Source: Kovacikia minuta CCNUW1
GTDB lineage: Bacteria > Cyanobacteriota > Cyanobacteriia > Leptolyngbyales > Leptolyngbyaceae
NCBI RefSeq assembly: GCF_020091585.1
Contig: NZ_CP083582.1
Span: forward strand, 5,900,536-5,964,535
Direction: 5' to 3'
Length of the DNA: 64,000 nt
Shown piece after piece: positions 8,801 to 17,867 of the stretch (position 1 is the stretch's first letter; each line of letters starts with the position of its first letter). Both the position numbers and the translations under genes were made by a program. The notes beneath the pieces are model-generated. The model saw only the letters and a program-made list of their open reading frames with translations, was not told the origin of the DNA and ran no database searches.

Positions 8801-9464
8801 ATGGTGTTGCGGGGTTTGCTAAATCTAGTTGTGGAAGGGAAATGTTCCCTCTGTGGGCGATCGACCGCCGAGGAATTTTGCCTGGATTGCCAGCGTCAGG
8901 TACAGCGGTGTCAACTGCATCATACTCATGAGGCTGAATTGGAGCAACCCTCTGTGTTTGCCTGGGGGCATTATAGCGGGGGCTTAAAGCGGGCGATCGC
9001 TGCCCTGAAATACGAAAATCAGCCCCAACTGGCACGTCCACTAGGACATTGGTTGGCGCATACCTGGTTGAGCGGCGAATCCTTCTCTCAAGCATTTAAC
9101 CGTTGTGCCCATTCCCTTGCATGCCAGCAGGCAGAAACAACGGGGATTTAACCAGGCGGATCTATTGGCAAAGCATTTCTGTGAACTGACTCGATTACCC
9201 TTAGAAAATAGAGGTCTGGAGCGATCGCAGGAAACGATCGCCCAATTCAAACTGTCTGCCACGGAACGCGAACAAAACCTGGCAGACGCTTTTCAAATCG
9301 GCAGAGCCTTCCTCCAAAAAGCTCCCTCCACCCCAGTTCTGCTCCTGGATGACATTTACACCACTGGCGCAACCGTCAAATCAGCGACTCAAATCCTACG
9401 ACGACGAGGTATCCGCGTTTATGGCGTGATTGTAGTTGCAAGAACGGTGAGGAGTGAGGAGTGA
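8801..9464 (+). pseudogene. comF: ComF-family phosphoribosyltransferase, frame broken by a 1-base insertion
   Basis: ComF-like amidophosphoribosyltransferase, a family linked to competence and DNA uptake. The first part has the paired-cysteine zinc motif (CSLCGRS, FCLDCQR) and ALKYENQPQLARPLGHWLA. The second part has VPIPLHASRQKQRGFNQA and the PRPP-binding loop VLLLDDIYTTGATV. The two halves lie in different frames. Deleting one C of the CC at 9100-9101 joins them as AFN-VVPIPLH, exactly as in intact homologues. Nothing else is decayed, so a sequencing insertion is more likely than a dead gene. Confidence 0.85.
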
Positions 9465-9491
9465 GGAGTGGGGAGTTTTGAATCCTAGCCC

Positions 9492-10451
9492 CTAATAAAC
9501 CTGGGGCACAAAAAACTGTTCATTCTTCGGCGGGCGGATATATCCAAGGGCGGCTTTCCGGGGCAGCAGGTCGAAGGGTTCGGGGGTGATGTCCTCGTAG
9601 GGAATCTTGCTTAGAAAATGATGAATGCAATTGAGGCGAGCACGTTTCTTGTCATCTGCTTCAACCGTAAACCAGGGAGCCTCTGGAATGTTGGTATGGG
9701 CGAACATTTCATCTTTGGCTTTGGAGTATTCTTCCCAGCGATCGCGGGATTCCAGATCCATCGGGCTAAGCTTCCAGCGGCGGGAGGGATCCATCATGCG
9801 AGACTGGAACCGCCGTTCTTGCTCCTCATCGCTGACTGAAAACCAATACTTGAGCAGAATGATGCCCGATCTCACGATCATTCGTTCAAACTCCGGGCAA
9901 GACTGCAAAAACTCCCTGTATTGTTCCTCAGTGCAAAAGCCCATGACGTGTTCAACCCCTGCCCGGTTATACCAACTGCGATCAAACAGGACGATTTCGC
10001 CTGCGCCGGGTAGATGTGGAACGTAGCGTTGAAAGTACCACTGGGTCTTCTCATGATCGGAGGGCGCTCCCAGTGCCACAACCCGGCAACCACGGGGATT
10101 CATGGGTTCGGTAATTCGCTTGATCGTGCTTCCTTTGCCAGCCGCATCCCGACCTTCAAAAATAATCACCACCCGCAAACCCACATGCTTGACCCAATAC
10201 TGAAGTTTCACCAATTCAAGGTGGAGTTGGACAAGCGCTTGCTCATAGAACTCGGTTTTCAACTTTTTGAGCTTCTCGCCACCGACTGGAATTTTTTTAG
10301 ACTTTTTGGACCCCGCCCCACTGTCAGCCTGAGATTTTTTAGGCTTTTTGGGTGCTTCGTCTGAATCGTGCGCCTTTTTCTTCAACTTCTTCGGTTTCTC
10401 GGGGGCGATGATTTTCGAAGCCTCGGAGTTATTGTTTTGCACTACTTCCAT
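9492..10451 (-). CDS. ppk2: Polyphosphate kinase 2 (PPK2) with lysine-rich N-terminal tail
   Basis: Class PPK2 enzyme that transfers phosphate between polyphosphate and nucleotides in the cytoplasm. The core (about 70-300) has Walker A FEGRDAAGKGSTIKRI, the Walker B-type LFDRSWYNRAGVEHVMGFC, the lid region SVSDEEQERRFQSRMMDPSR and the C-terminal PWFTVEADDKKRARLN. The direction (ADP or GDP) cannot be decided from sequence. Unusual is a roughly 65-residue N-terminal tail rich in Lys/Pro/Ser with repeated KKPKK, SKKSKK and KLKKLK blocks, reminiscent of histone H1-like tails and suited to binding polyphosphate or nucleic acid (inference). Confidence 0.93.
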   Translation of the reverse strand: MEVVQNNNSEASKIIAPEKPKKLKKKAHDSDEAPKKPKKSQADSGAGSKKSKKIPVGGEKLKKLKTEFYEQALVQLHLELVKLQYWVKHVGLRVVIIFEGRDAAGKGSTIKRITEPMNPRGCRVVALGAPSDHEKTQWYFQRYVPHLPGAGEIVLFDRSWYNRAGVEHVMGFCTEEQYREFLQSCPEFERMIVRSGIILLKYWFSVSDEEQERRFQSRMMDPSRRWKLSPMDLESRDRWEEYSKAKDEMFAHTNIPEAPWFTVEADDKKRARLNCIHHFLSKIPYEDITPEPFDLLPRKAALGYIRPPKNEQFFVPQVY

Positions 10452-10632
10452 GAATTTTCCTCGGGTTCATTGGTCAACTTCCAGGCGCTTGATTAGTAGG
10501 TGGCTGTAAAAGAATAATGTCATTTCTTGTAGCCGTCAGCAATCAGAGAAAAGCTGATAGCCACCTGTTGATAGCTTCTCCATAAGTGTGCAGTTATTTT
10601 TTAACAAGCCCTAAGCGAACGATTGCGAGAGA

Positions 10633-11328
10633 TCAAACACTGCCATAGACAGGAACTGCTGCGCCTCGAATATCCTGAGCGGCTGCCGATGCCAGGAAAC
10701 AAATGACCTGTGCCACGGATTCGGGCTTTACCCATTGGGAAGCATTTTCTGCGCCCATTGCTGCCCGATTGGCGGGAGTATCGATAACGCTGGGGAGGAC
10801 AACATTTGCGGTGATGTTGGTGCCTTTGGTTTCATCGGCGATCGCCTTTGTCAACGCCACCACACCTGCTTTTGCGGCACAGTAGGCTGCCAGTTGTCCG
10901 CCTGGTTCCACCGCTCCCCGCGAGCCAGTCGTCACAATGCGCCCATAGCCATGCTCCAGCATCTTCCTCAGGCTGTGCTTACAGACCAAAAAAGTGGTGG
11001 TCAGGTTCAGTTCAAAATCGTGATGCCACTGTTCCAGGTTGTAGGTATGGGTCGGCCCCATGGAAAACCCACCCACCAGATGGATCAGGACGTCTACCCG
11101 TCCCATATCATCCGTTAGGTGTTGAACGGCGGATTCATTGGTTAAATCCACCGCCACAAATCGAATGCGGGAGAAGTCAGTCGGGGCTAAAAAGCCTTTT
11201 AAGCGTTCCACTTCTCTTGGACTGTGATATGGAATGGTCACCTCTCCTCCCTGGGCTAATACAGCAGGAGTTACCCCCAATCCTAAACCCCCTGTTCCGC
11301 CCGTTAGTAGAACCTTTTTGCCTTTCAT
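10633..11328 (-). CDS. Short-chain dehydrogenase/reductase
   Basis: Classical SDR of 231 residues. The Rossmann glycine motif TGGTGGLGLG sits at the N terminus (KVLLTGGTGGLGLGVTPAVL). The catalytic Ser is in VTTGSRGAVEP and the Tyr-x3-Lys motif is YCAAKAGVVALTKAIADET. The tail DIRGAAVPVYGSV is family-typical. The substrate is not predictable. It is separate from PPK2, with about 180 bases of spacer between. Confidence 0.88.
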   Translation of the reverse strand: MKGKKVLLTGGTGGLGLGVTPAVLAQGGEVTIPYHSPREVERLKGFLAPTDFSRIRFVAVDLTNESAVQHLTDDMGRVDVLIHLVGGFSMGPTHTYNLEQWHHDFELNLTTTFLVCKHSLRKMLEHGYGRIVTTGSRGAVEPGGQLAAYCAAKAGVVALTKAIADETKGTNITANVVLPSVIDTPANRAAMGAENASQWVKPESVAQVICFLASAAAQDIRGAAVPVYGSV

Positions 11329-11367
11329 AAAGTAATTCTCTTTACAAGTAAAAGCAGATGAATCAAT

Positions 11368-11438
11368 GAAGATCCCCGGTTTCTTGCTGAGTTTGACTGG
11401 GTGCGTTGATAACTTTGCAGAAACCGAAGATCTGGGAG
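11368..11438. repeat. Degenerate copy of the 101-bp dispersed element
   Basis: GATCCCCGGTTTCT and a diverged AGAAACCGAAGATC partner flank about 40 bases, resembling the core of the elements at 37115-37215 and 39039-39139. The outer GTGC/GCAC ends are not recognisable here. Confidence 0.55.
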
Positions 11439-11452
11439 GAGGTGAACATTCC

Positions 11453-13780
11453 TCATATCAGCTTGGAAAGTTGTCGTTTGAAGGCATCTGCCTGCTGAAG
11501 GGTGGGAATCGTTGTACTCAATGTATCAATCAGTTGTTGGGCTGTAATTTGAGGTTGCCGTTTCACCATATCCTGAACCATAAAATTTGCGATCGGTCCA
11601 ATATGACGTGCCAATTCTTGTCTACACGTGTCCAGGAAAGCGGGAGTGAGTTGGGTCGATCCAGGACTAGAGGCGGCTGGGGAATTTGCGATCGTGCCCG
11701 CATTGTCTCGACTTTCGGATATCTGCCGCTTTGTGACTTGCCCACTTGCCCCAGATTCGGGTCGTCCACTTCCCCCCGATTCAGGTTGCCCACTTGCCCC
11801 TGAGGTTGTCTGCTCCCCAGGAATCCGCACACGGCTTCTAAACATCTGTGCTTGAGGAGAGCCAGGAATTTTTGCAGCCAGTGCCTCTACGAGTTGTTGG
11901 GGATTGCTTGGCGCTTGCTCAGCCAACACATTTTTGAGAATTAACCCTGCCATTGGTCCAATGAAGCCTGCCAGTTCTTGCCGACAGTGTTCCAGAAATG
12001 CTGAATCGAAGGGAATGGCAGGTTGTGGCTGACCGCTGGCAGCTGGCGCAATCACCGTTGGCGGTTCAGGGGAGTCCGTTTGGCGAGGAACCAGCATCGT
12101 TGGTTGAGGCTCAAAAGCCCCTTCTTCCCGCAAGCCACTGATTTCAAAGAAGTCATCCTGGAAGTCGTCTGCCTGCTCCTGAAAGGTGCTGAGGTCAAAG
12201 AAGTCATCGCGGAGATCGTCTGCCTGCTCCATTAACTCTTGAAAGAAGCCGCCTTCCATAATTTCGGCAACCTGGCGGCGGCGCTTTTCTTGATCAATTT
12301 GAATACTGATATCAACCAGCGGTTGCCGGTCTACCTCGCGGTCAGGGGCAATCTTTTGTAACTCAGCCAAAACTTCAGACGCCGACTGGTAGCGCTCCCT
12401 GGGCTTTTCTGCCAGCATCCGATTCAACAGTTGCAACAGGCGATCGCTAATGTTGACGTAGGAATGCCACTTCCACTCTAACGAGCCGTAATCCATCAGC
12501 AAACTCAGTTCGCACCCAGTCAGCAAAACAATCGCACTGACTGCCAGGGCATACAAATCGCTACAGGGAAAACACCGTCCCATCCGAATTTGCTCTGGTG
12601 GAGAATACCCAAACTTCCCTACTACTGAAGCCTGACTGGCATAACCCGAATTCGTATGGCTTGCCAGAATTTGGCTGACCGTCTGTTTCACCAAACCAAA
12701 GTCAATCAGCACAGGTTTGGCTTGCCCATCCGGCAGCATCACATTTTCCGGTGAGATATCCCGATGCAAAATATTCAGCGAGTGCAGGTAATCCAAAACA
12801 GGCAGCAAATCCTTCATCCACTGAATCACTTCCGCCTCAGAAAAGGCAGATTGTCCCTGATTGTGCCGCTCCTGAATCAGGGCTGCGTAGGTTTTGCCAT
12901 CAATGTACTCTTGCACCAGAAAAAGCCGTCCACGATCGCCCAACCAGGCAAGGAAGCGGGGAATTTGCGGGTGGTTAATCTGGTACAGAACCCTGGCTTC
13001 CCGCTCAAATAGCTCACGGGATTTTTGAACAACGTAGTCCGATCGACTCGACGGAACGAATTCTTTGAGAACACAGAAATCTCCAAAACAATGGGTATCG
13101 GAAGCCAGATAGGTTCTACCAAAGCCCCCATGCCCCAGCACCCTCTCCACGCGATAGCGGTTATTGACCAGGGTGCCCAGCGTCAGTTCATCCTCAGGCG
13201 CTTCTGATGCCGACAGCCCTCCCGATAGGTGAGATGCGGGAAAAATCTGGTAAGCCTGCACCGGTTCCTGAATGTTCCTGAACGATAGCGAGCCAACATG
13301 GGTTGCTTCCAGCGACAATCGTCCTTTGACCGCATCATAAACGGTTTGCGACAGACAAACACCCCTGGAAGTCGTTTCCTCCTGCAACCGAATTGCGATC
13401 TTCACCCCATTTCCTGTGATGTTTTCCTGGTCAAAAAACACCTCTCCGAAGTGGATACCAATCCGGTGCGCCAGAACGTCTACATCGGGCAAACTGGCAG
13501 CAACATAGGCAAGGGCTTTCTGAATTTCGATCGCACAAGCAACCGCCTGTAGCGCGTTGCCAAAGTACACCATCAAGCCATCCTCACCCATCAGCCTCAA
13601 CACCTGCCCCTCAAAGCGCTGGCAGATGTCTTGCATTAATTGCAGGTCTCGCCGAATCAAACTCAGGGTGTGTTCAGGATCATCAGCCATGCGGGCATTA
13701 CAGCCCACCCCATCCGTAACCATAATGACAGCCATAACCCGCTGCCCTTGGACCAGCGGCGACGATACTCCAGGTTCCAT
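11453..13780 (-). CDS. Ser/Thr protein kinase with decayed N-terminal cyclase domain and two C-terminal IGPIA modules
   Basis: 775 residues. Residues 10-180 align with the class III cyclase at 2291-3604, but key positions have changed: Lys62 is Arg, the GD motif is GED with an inserted residue (GEDGLMVYF), Asp is Asn124 and the transition-state Asn is Lys127. It is therefore probably catalytically dead. Residues 205-475 are a Hanks kinase with intact motifs: glycine loop GHGGFGRTYLA, Lys239 (VLKEF), HRDISPENV and DFG. Acidic repeats (QADDLRDDFFDL, QADDFQDDFFEI) occupy 519-547, and Gly/Ser repeats about 659-681. Two IGPIA modules (594-650, 714-775) end the protein. No membrane segment is seen, so it is probably soluble. 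Confidence 0.92.
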   Translation of the reverse strand: MEPGVSSPLVQGQRVMAVIMVTDGVGCNARMADDPEHTLSLIRRDLQLMQDICQRFEGQVLRLMGEDGLMVYFGNALQAVACAIEIQKALAYVAASLPDVDVLAHRIGIHFGEVFFDQENITGNGVKIAIRLQEETTSRGVCLSQTVYDAVKGRLSLEATHVGSLSFRNIQEPVQAYQIFPASHLSGGLSASEAPEDELTLGTLVNNRYRVERVLGHGGFGRTYLASDTHCFGDFCVLKEFVPSSRSDYVVQKSRELFEREARVLYQINHPQIPRFLAWLGDRGRLFLVQEYIDGKTYAALIQERHNQGQSAFSEAEVIQWMKDLLPVLDYLHSLNILHRDISPENVMLPDGQAKPVLIDFGLVKQTVSQILASHTNSGYASQASVVGKFGYSPPEQIRMGRCFPCSDLYALAVSAIVLLTGCELSLLMDYGSLEWKWHSYVNISDRLLQLLNRMLAEKPRERYQSASEVLAELQKIAPDREVDRQPLVDISIQIDQEKRRRQVAEIMEGGFFQELMEQADDLRDDFFDLSTFQEQADDFQDDFFEISGLREEGAFEPQPTMLVPRQTDSPEPPTVIAPAASGQPQPAIPFDSAFLEHCRQELAGFIGPMAGLILKNVLAEQAPSNPQQLVEALAAKIPGSPQAQMFRSRVRIPGEQTTSGASGQPESGGSGRPESGASGQVTKRQISESRDNAGTIANSPAASSPGSTQLTPAFLDTCRQELARHIGPIANFMVQDMVKRQPQITAQQLIDTLSTTIPTLQQADAFKRQLSKLI

Positions 13781-14011
13781 GTTTGAGACACGTCGAAAGT
13801 GCTAAAACCAGGGAAAGATCCACTGGTAAAAGTTTACAGGTGGATAATAAAAATTACGATAGGGAAACCGTAACCCAAACGGGGGAGATTTTCGAGAACA
13901 TTTGTTAAACAGTAGCAGAAGCCTGGGACCTAGTCCCCAGTCCCCAGTCCTTATTCCTCAGTCCTCAGTCCTTAGTTGTTGGTTACACCCCCACACCCCA
14001 CACCCCACACC

Positions 14012-14872
14012 CTACTCCCTTTTTCTCGCAAGCTGTCGCATGAGCAGTGCCAGGATGCAGAGAAAGAGGATACCTGCCAAACCCGCAAGGGGATTGCGAT
14101 CGATCCCTGTAACCCAGACCGGAGCATGGTTGGGATATTGCACCCATTGCCCGACGTTGATGATGTAGTAACCCCAGACAAGCCCAGCATGAAGCCCCAT
14201 CGGCAGAGCGAGGCGACTGCGGCGTATTTTTTCAAGATTTAAAACTTCCCAACTGGTGCGCGATCGCTTTGCCCAGACCAGTGTGGCACCGAATAGCAGC
14301 AGCGCTGGAAATTGGGGCTTGATGCCGTGGACAGCAGCAAAAATGAGGGCACTCACCCATAGGGCAATTTTGGGATCGTAATCTCGCTGTAATTCATCCA
14401 GCAGCCAACCCCGAAATAACAGTTCCTCAGCGAACCCAATGGCTAGAGCCACTACAAACCCTTCCAGAACAAGGTGGACTAGGGTAACAGGGGGCGGTTG
14501 CCAAATTAGCCAGCCTGCGGCTCCCTGGAAAATAAACAGGGCAAACAGGCTCAGGAACCCAATGGTTAGCCCCAGCAGTAACTCCCTTCCACTCCGGCGT
14601 GAGAACTCTAACCCGTAGCGCCAGAGCAAGTTTGGCTGCTGGTAAACCCTGCGTCCCCAAAACCGAACCAGCAGGATAAATTCGATATAAAGCAAGGGCA
14701 ACGTCAGAAGGGTAGCGGTGTTGCTACTTTCTGCTGGAGAGGCGGCATGAAGACTGACAAACCATTGAATTGGAAGGGCGATCGGTATCCACACCAGCCC
14801 CAAAATCAGGACAAAAACAGTGAGCCTGATGGGCGCTGGATAACGAGATAACTTTGACAGGTCAATCCCCAT
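14012..14872 (-). CDS. CPBP-family intramembrane metalloprotease (CAAX/Abi)
   Basis: Polytopic membrane protein of 286 residues with about eight hydrophobic segments. The active-site motif EExxxR is in GFAEELLFRGWLLDEL, and a second conserved motif with His is ALIFAAVHGIKPQF. Family members cleave prenylated or other substrates within the membrane; the substrate here is unknown. The start codon directly follows the clpS stop (ATG at 14872, stop at 14873-14875), so the two genes are an operon and may both serve proteolysis. Confidence 0.9.
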   Translation of the reverse strand: MGIDLSKLSRYPAPIRLTVFVLILGLVWIPIALPIQWFVSLHAASPAESSNTATLLTLPLLYIEFILLVRFWGRRVYQQPNLLWRYGLEFSRRSGRELLLGLTIGFLSLFALFIFQGAAGWLIWQPPPVTLVHLVLEGFVVALAIGFAEELLFRGWLLDELQRDYDPKIALWVSALIFAAVHGIKPQFPALLLFGATLVWAKRSRTSWEVLNLEKIRRSRLALPMGLHAGLVWGYYIINVGQWVQYPNHAPVWVTGIDRNPLAGLAGILFLCILALLMRQLARKRE

Positions 14873-15154
14873 CTACTCATCCGGCTCGATCGTGCTGCTC
14901 AAGCCGTGTCCTTTTAGCGTTTCACAGTAGAACTCCGCGTGTTCCTGGGCACAGGTGATTACCAGTGCCAGCCCATTGGTATGCGCTTCCATCATAATGT
15001 CAACGGCTTGGGGTTGGGTCAAACTGGGAACCGTTTGCAGCAAAACCTGAACGACATATTCCATCGGGTTGTAGTCATCGTTATGCAGCAAAACCCGATA
15101 CCGGGGCGCAATTTTTCTGACCGTTGAACGCTGTTCAAGGGTTTCGACAGACAT
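14873..15154 (-). CDS. clpS: ATP-dependent Clp protease adaptor ClpS
   Basis: Adaptor that delivers N-degron substrates to ClpAP/ClpC. The 93 residues contain the core RYRVLLHNDDYNPMEYVVQV, in which the NDD and Met residues shape the N-degron pocket, followed by the second half MMEAHTNGLALVITCAQEHA that contacts the Clp N-domain. Length is normal. It is the first gene of a two-gene unit with the CPBP protease. About 500 bases of 5' spacer lie upstream. Confidence 0.95.
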   Translation of the reverse strand: MSVETLEQRSTVRKIAPRYRVLLHNDDYNPMEYVVQVLLQTVPSLTQPQAVDIMMEAHTNGLALVITCAQEHAEFYCETLKGHGLSSTIEPDE

Positions 15155-15649
15155 CGCTCTAACCTCTCCGTGAGCTATCTACAGGTATTTACAAGGCTGG
15201 TAGCCCTCCGTCCGGGGGCGTTAGAACCGAAATAACTCCCCAAAAAAGCATCGGATTAACTCTCAAAACCGCAGTTGATCCACCACTTTGGCTAAATTTT
15301 GGGTTTTATGCTGGAAATCGAGTTAAGGAGGGGCGATTGCCAGACAGCATTTACATTGCTTAACTTCCTTTATACCACTCAATCTAGAATCCGACTAATC
15401 CCTGGAAGATTTTTAGTGAGGAATAGGCGGAATGGGGAGTAGGGGGTCAGAGGTCAAACCCCAATCCCTGATGACCGATTATCAATCACGACTGACCACC
15501 GACCGAATTCATCATTCCCAACTCATAACTTACTAACTCATCATTCATCACTCATAATTCCCCTCCTCCCTCTGTGCCCTGTCCCCTCTATGGCACAATG
15601 GGAGGCAGTGAGTATTGATGTTTATCCCTAATCCTTTCAGAGAAGCCCT
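15155..15649. other. Spacer between clpS and chlI with 7-bp-period repeat tracts
   Basis: This divergent-promoter region must hold both clpS and chlI promoters, but I cannot assign clear -35/-10 boxes. From about 15430 to 15590 it is low-complexity (AACTCAT, CATTCAT, CCTCCCTC-type units). No RNA gene is recognised. Confidence 0.5.
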
Positions 15650-16822
15650 GTGAATCTTTCTGTGAATCCTGCTGTTGCTGAGAACGATCAGTCTGTGTCG
15701 CCCAAGAAATCTCACCATCTAACTGCTCAAACCCCGATCGAGAATGGTCAGTCTATTCCTCCCACTGCTGCCATTCATCGCCGTCCCGTTTTTCCGTTTA
15801 CGGCGATCGTGGGTCAGGAGGAAATGAAATTAGCCCTATTGCTGAATGTCATCGACCCTAAGATCGGTGGTGTCATGATTATGGGCGATCGCGGCACGGG
15901 CAAAACCACAACCATTCGTGCCCTGGCAGATCTCCTGCCTGAAATTGAAATTGTTGCTGATGATCCCTTTAGCAGTAGCCCAAGCGATCCCGAGTTGATG
16001 GGTGAAGCAGTGCGAAACCAGATTGAACAGGGGATTGAAGTTCCTGTTTCAAGAAGAAAAGTCATCATGGTAGACCTGCCCCTTGGTGCCACCGAGGATC
16101 GCGTCTGCGGCACGATCGACATTGAAAAAGCTCTTTCTGAAGGGGTAAAAGCCTTTGAACCGGGATTATTGGCAAAGGCAAACCGGGGCATTCTTTATGT
16201 GGATGAGGTCAATCTGCTGGATGACCATCTGGTAGACGTACTGCTGGACTCGGCAGCTTCCGGCTGGAACACGGTAGAGCGGGAAGGCATTTCCGTGCGG
16301 CACCCTGCCCGATTTGTGCTGGTGGGTTCTGGCAACCCGGAGGAAGGCGAACTGCGTCCCCAACTGCTCGATCGCTTTGGGATGCACGCTGAAATTCGCA
16401 CCGTCAAAGAACCCGCCCTGCGTGTACAGATTGTAGAGCAGCGGACGGAATTTGATCAGAACCCTCAAGTGTTTTTGGAAAAGTATCAAGCTCAACAGGA
16501 CGACCTGCAACAACAGTTGGTCAATGCTCAGAACCTTTTGAAGGATGTAACGATCGACTACGACCTGCGCGTCAAAATTTCCCAGGTTTGCTCTGAATTG
16601 AATGTGGATGGGCTGCGGGGTGATATTGTAACCAACCGTGCCGCGAAAGCCTTAACTGCCTTTGAAGGTCGCATTGAAGTTACCCTCCAGGACATCCGGA
16701 GTGTGATCACCCTCTGCCTCCGTCACCGCTTGCGGAAAGACCCACTGGAATCGATCGATTCTGGCTACAAAGTGCAGAAGGTGTTCAATCAGGTGTTTGG
16801 AATCCAGGAAGAGGAAGGATAA
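15650..16822 (+). CDS. chlI: Magnesium chelatase ATPase subunit I
   Basis: ChlI, the AAA+ subunit that powers Mg insertion into protoporphyrin IX, the first committed step of chlorophyll synthesis. Motifs: Walker [15 protein letters not shown], Walker [18 protein letters not shown], sensor 1 [20 protein letters not shown] with the arginine finger, and sensor 2 in [20 protein letters not shown] variable roughly 45-residue N terminus precedes [19 protein letters not shown]. The start is taken as GTG at 15650; homologues differ in this part. It converges on ruvC with a shared hairpin terminator. Confidence 0.97.
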   Translation: MNLSVNPAVAENDQSVSPKKSHHLTAQTPIENGQSIPPTAAIHRRPVFPFTAIVGQEEMKLALLLNVIDPKIGGVMIMGDRGTGKTTTIRALADLLPEIEIVADDPFSSSPSDPELMGEAVRNQIEQGIEVPVSRRKVIMVDLPLGATEDRVCGTIDIEKALSEGVKAFEPGLLAKANRGILYVDEVNLLDDHLVDVLLDSAASGWNTVEREGISVRHPARFVLVGSGNPEEGELRPQLLDRFGMHAEIRTVKEPALRVQIVEQRTEFDQNPQVFLEKYQAQQDDLQQQLVNAQNLLKDVTIDYDLRVKISQVCSELNVDGLRGDIVTNRAAKALTAFEGRIEVTLQDIRSVITLCLRHRLRKDPLESIDSGYKVQKVFNQVFGIQEEEG

Positions 16823-16849
16823 AGAGGCTTTTTTAGCCTTTAGCCTCTC
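16822..16849. terminator. Bidirectional terminator between chlI and ruvC
   Basis: AGAGGCT (16823-16829) and AGCCTCT (16842-16848) form a 7-bp stem in the 30-base gap between the two convergent genes, with a T-run inside the loop side. Position and symmetry suggest it serves both strands. Confidence 0.6.
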
Positions 16850-16851
16850 TG

Positions 16852-17350
16852 CTAAGCTACATTCGCCCGTGCGCCACACTGGGCGGCGTAGGCAATTGCC
16901 AATCCATCGGCGCTGTCATCCGGTGAGGGGGGTTGGGGTAGCCCAAAAATATGCATGACAGCCTGTTTCATTTCAAACTTGTTGGCCCCATATTGGGCAA
17001 CGGCAGATTTCACCTGAGATTGGTGCAAAAAAACCAGGTCGGTCAGCCCCCAATCCCCCAACGCCAGTTCAATTACCCCTAGTGCCCGCAAAACGTTTGC
17101 TGGCATTTGTGTTCTCCCTGCCAAAAAAAGGCATCTCCAAGGCAGCCAGGTCTGGTTTCACCATTTCACACAGGGTTTGAATATCAGCGCGGATTTGATT
17201 TAAACGCTCATACATGGGTGCGTTTGCGGGTGTAGTAATCACTCCGTATTCCAACGCCTGATTCCCCTGAATCACCCCAAAACCAATGCTGGCGATCGCA
17301 GGGTCAATCCCAAGAATAATCGCCTCATTCAAGTCATGCCGTGCGTTCAT
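16852..17350 (-). pseudogene. ruvC: RuvC Holliday-junction resolvase, frame broken by a 1-base insertion
   Basis: Endonuclease that resolves Holliday junctions with RuvAB. The N-terminal frame reads AIILGIDPAIASIGFGVIQ (first catalytic Asp) through LAALEMPFFGRENTNAS (catalytic Glu). The continuation NVLRALGVIELALGDWG to PDDSADGLAIAYAA (final catalytic Asp) is in another frame. Removing one base from the TTT at 17096-17098 restores NTNASNVLRALG. The start is placed at the ATG at 17350 because the longer upstream frame has no RuvC similarity. The usual GIDPG is GIDPA here. The break is probably a sequence error. Confidence 0.88.
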
Positions 17351-17354
17351 AGCG

Positions 17355-17694
17355 TATGAAACCAGGTGAAATTGCATGGAGAGCAGAGGGACTACGCCAG
17401 ATTGGCTGGTTCGCCCATTTCTATAGAGCGATCGTACTACCAGTCCGATGAAATCGCTAAAGTAATTGAGCGCTATAACCACAAAGTCCCTTGACTCTTT
17501 TCTTAGAAATGATGGGCGCAAAGCGTTATTCACCCCTGAAACCGGGCACACTAAGCAAGTCACTGATGGGCATCTCCTTGAATTCACATCACCCCGGTCT
17601 TTGAATCGGGGGTTTTTATTAGGTGATGCTACTTGAGTTACTGATTCTGTTAGTTCTTGTGCTGAAGAGGGTACTTTAAGGAAGTCATAAAGTA
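17355..17694 (+). pseudogene. Unrecognised coding remnant, readable only after single-base corrections
   Basis: The plus strand becomes coherent if one G is dropped at 17388-17390 and one C at 17488-17490. It then reads MKPGEIAWRAEDYARL, then ISIERSYYQSDEIAKVIERY, then VTDGHLLEFTSPRSLNRG. A good intrinsic terminator follows at 17713. I recognise no family. The ATG lies 5 bases from the ruvC start in the opposite direction, so the true 5' end is doubtful. The C-terminal end after GDAT is also uncertain. Confidence 0.28.
17591..17617 (+). terminator. Hairpin plus T-run (possible terminator)
   Basis: CCCCG (17592-17596) pairs with CGGGG, followed by five T. It lies inside the coding remnant described at 17355-17694, so it is either a terminator or a chance structure in that frame. 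Confidence 0.4.
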
Positions 17695-17712
17695 GATGCA
17701 CCTCCAAAGGGT

Positions 17713-17738
17713 AACCCGTCTTAATCGGCGGGTTTTTT
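17713..17738 (+). terminator. Intrinsic terminator
   Basis: AACCCG (17713-17718) pairs with CGGGTT (17729-17734), merging into a six-T run on the plus strand. This is the clearest terminator in this gene-poor stretch and implies a transcript arriving from the left on the plus strand. Confidence 0.7.
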
Positions 17739-17867
17739 ATGGCTTCAACTTCACCCAAAAGTCTAGTTTTGGCTGCTTTCTCTCACCCGTCTGGATGACC
17801 TAAAAGAGGGTAGTGGTATCCTGCCGATTTCGTTAATCTATCGATCAGAACGATAGAGGAATGACAG

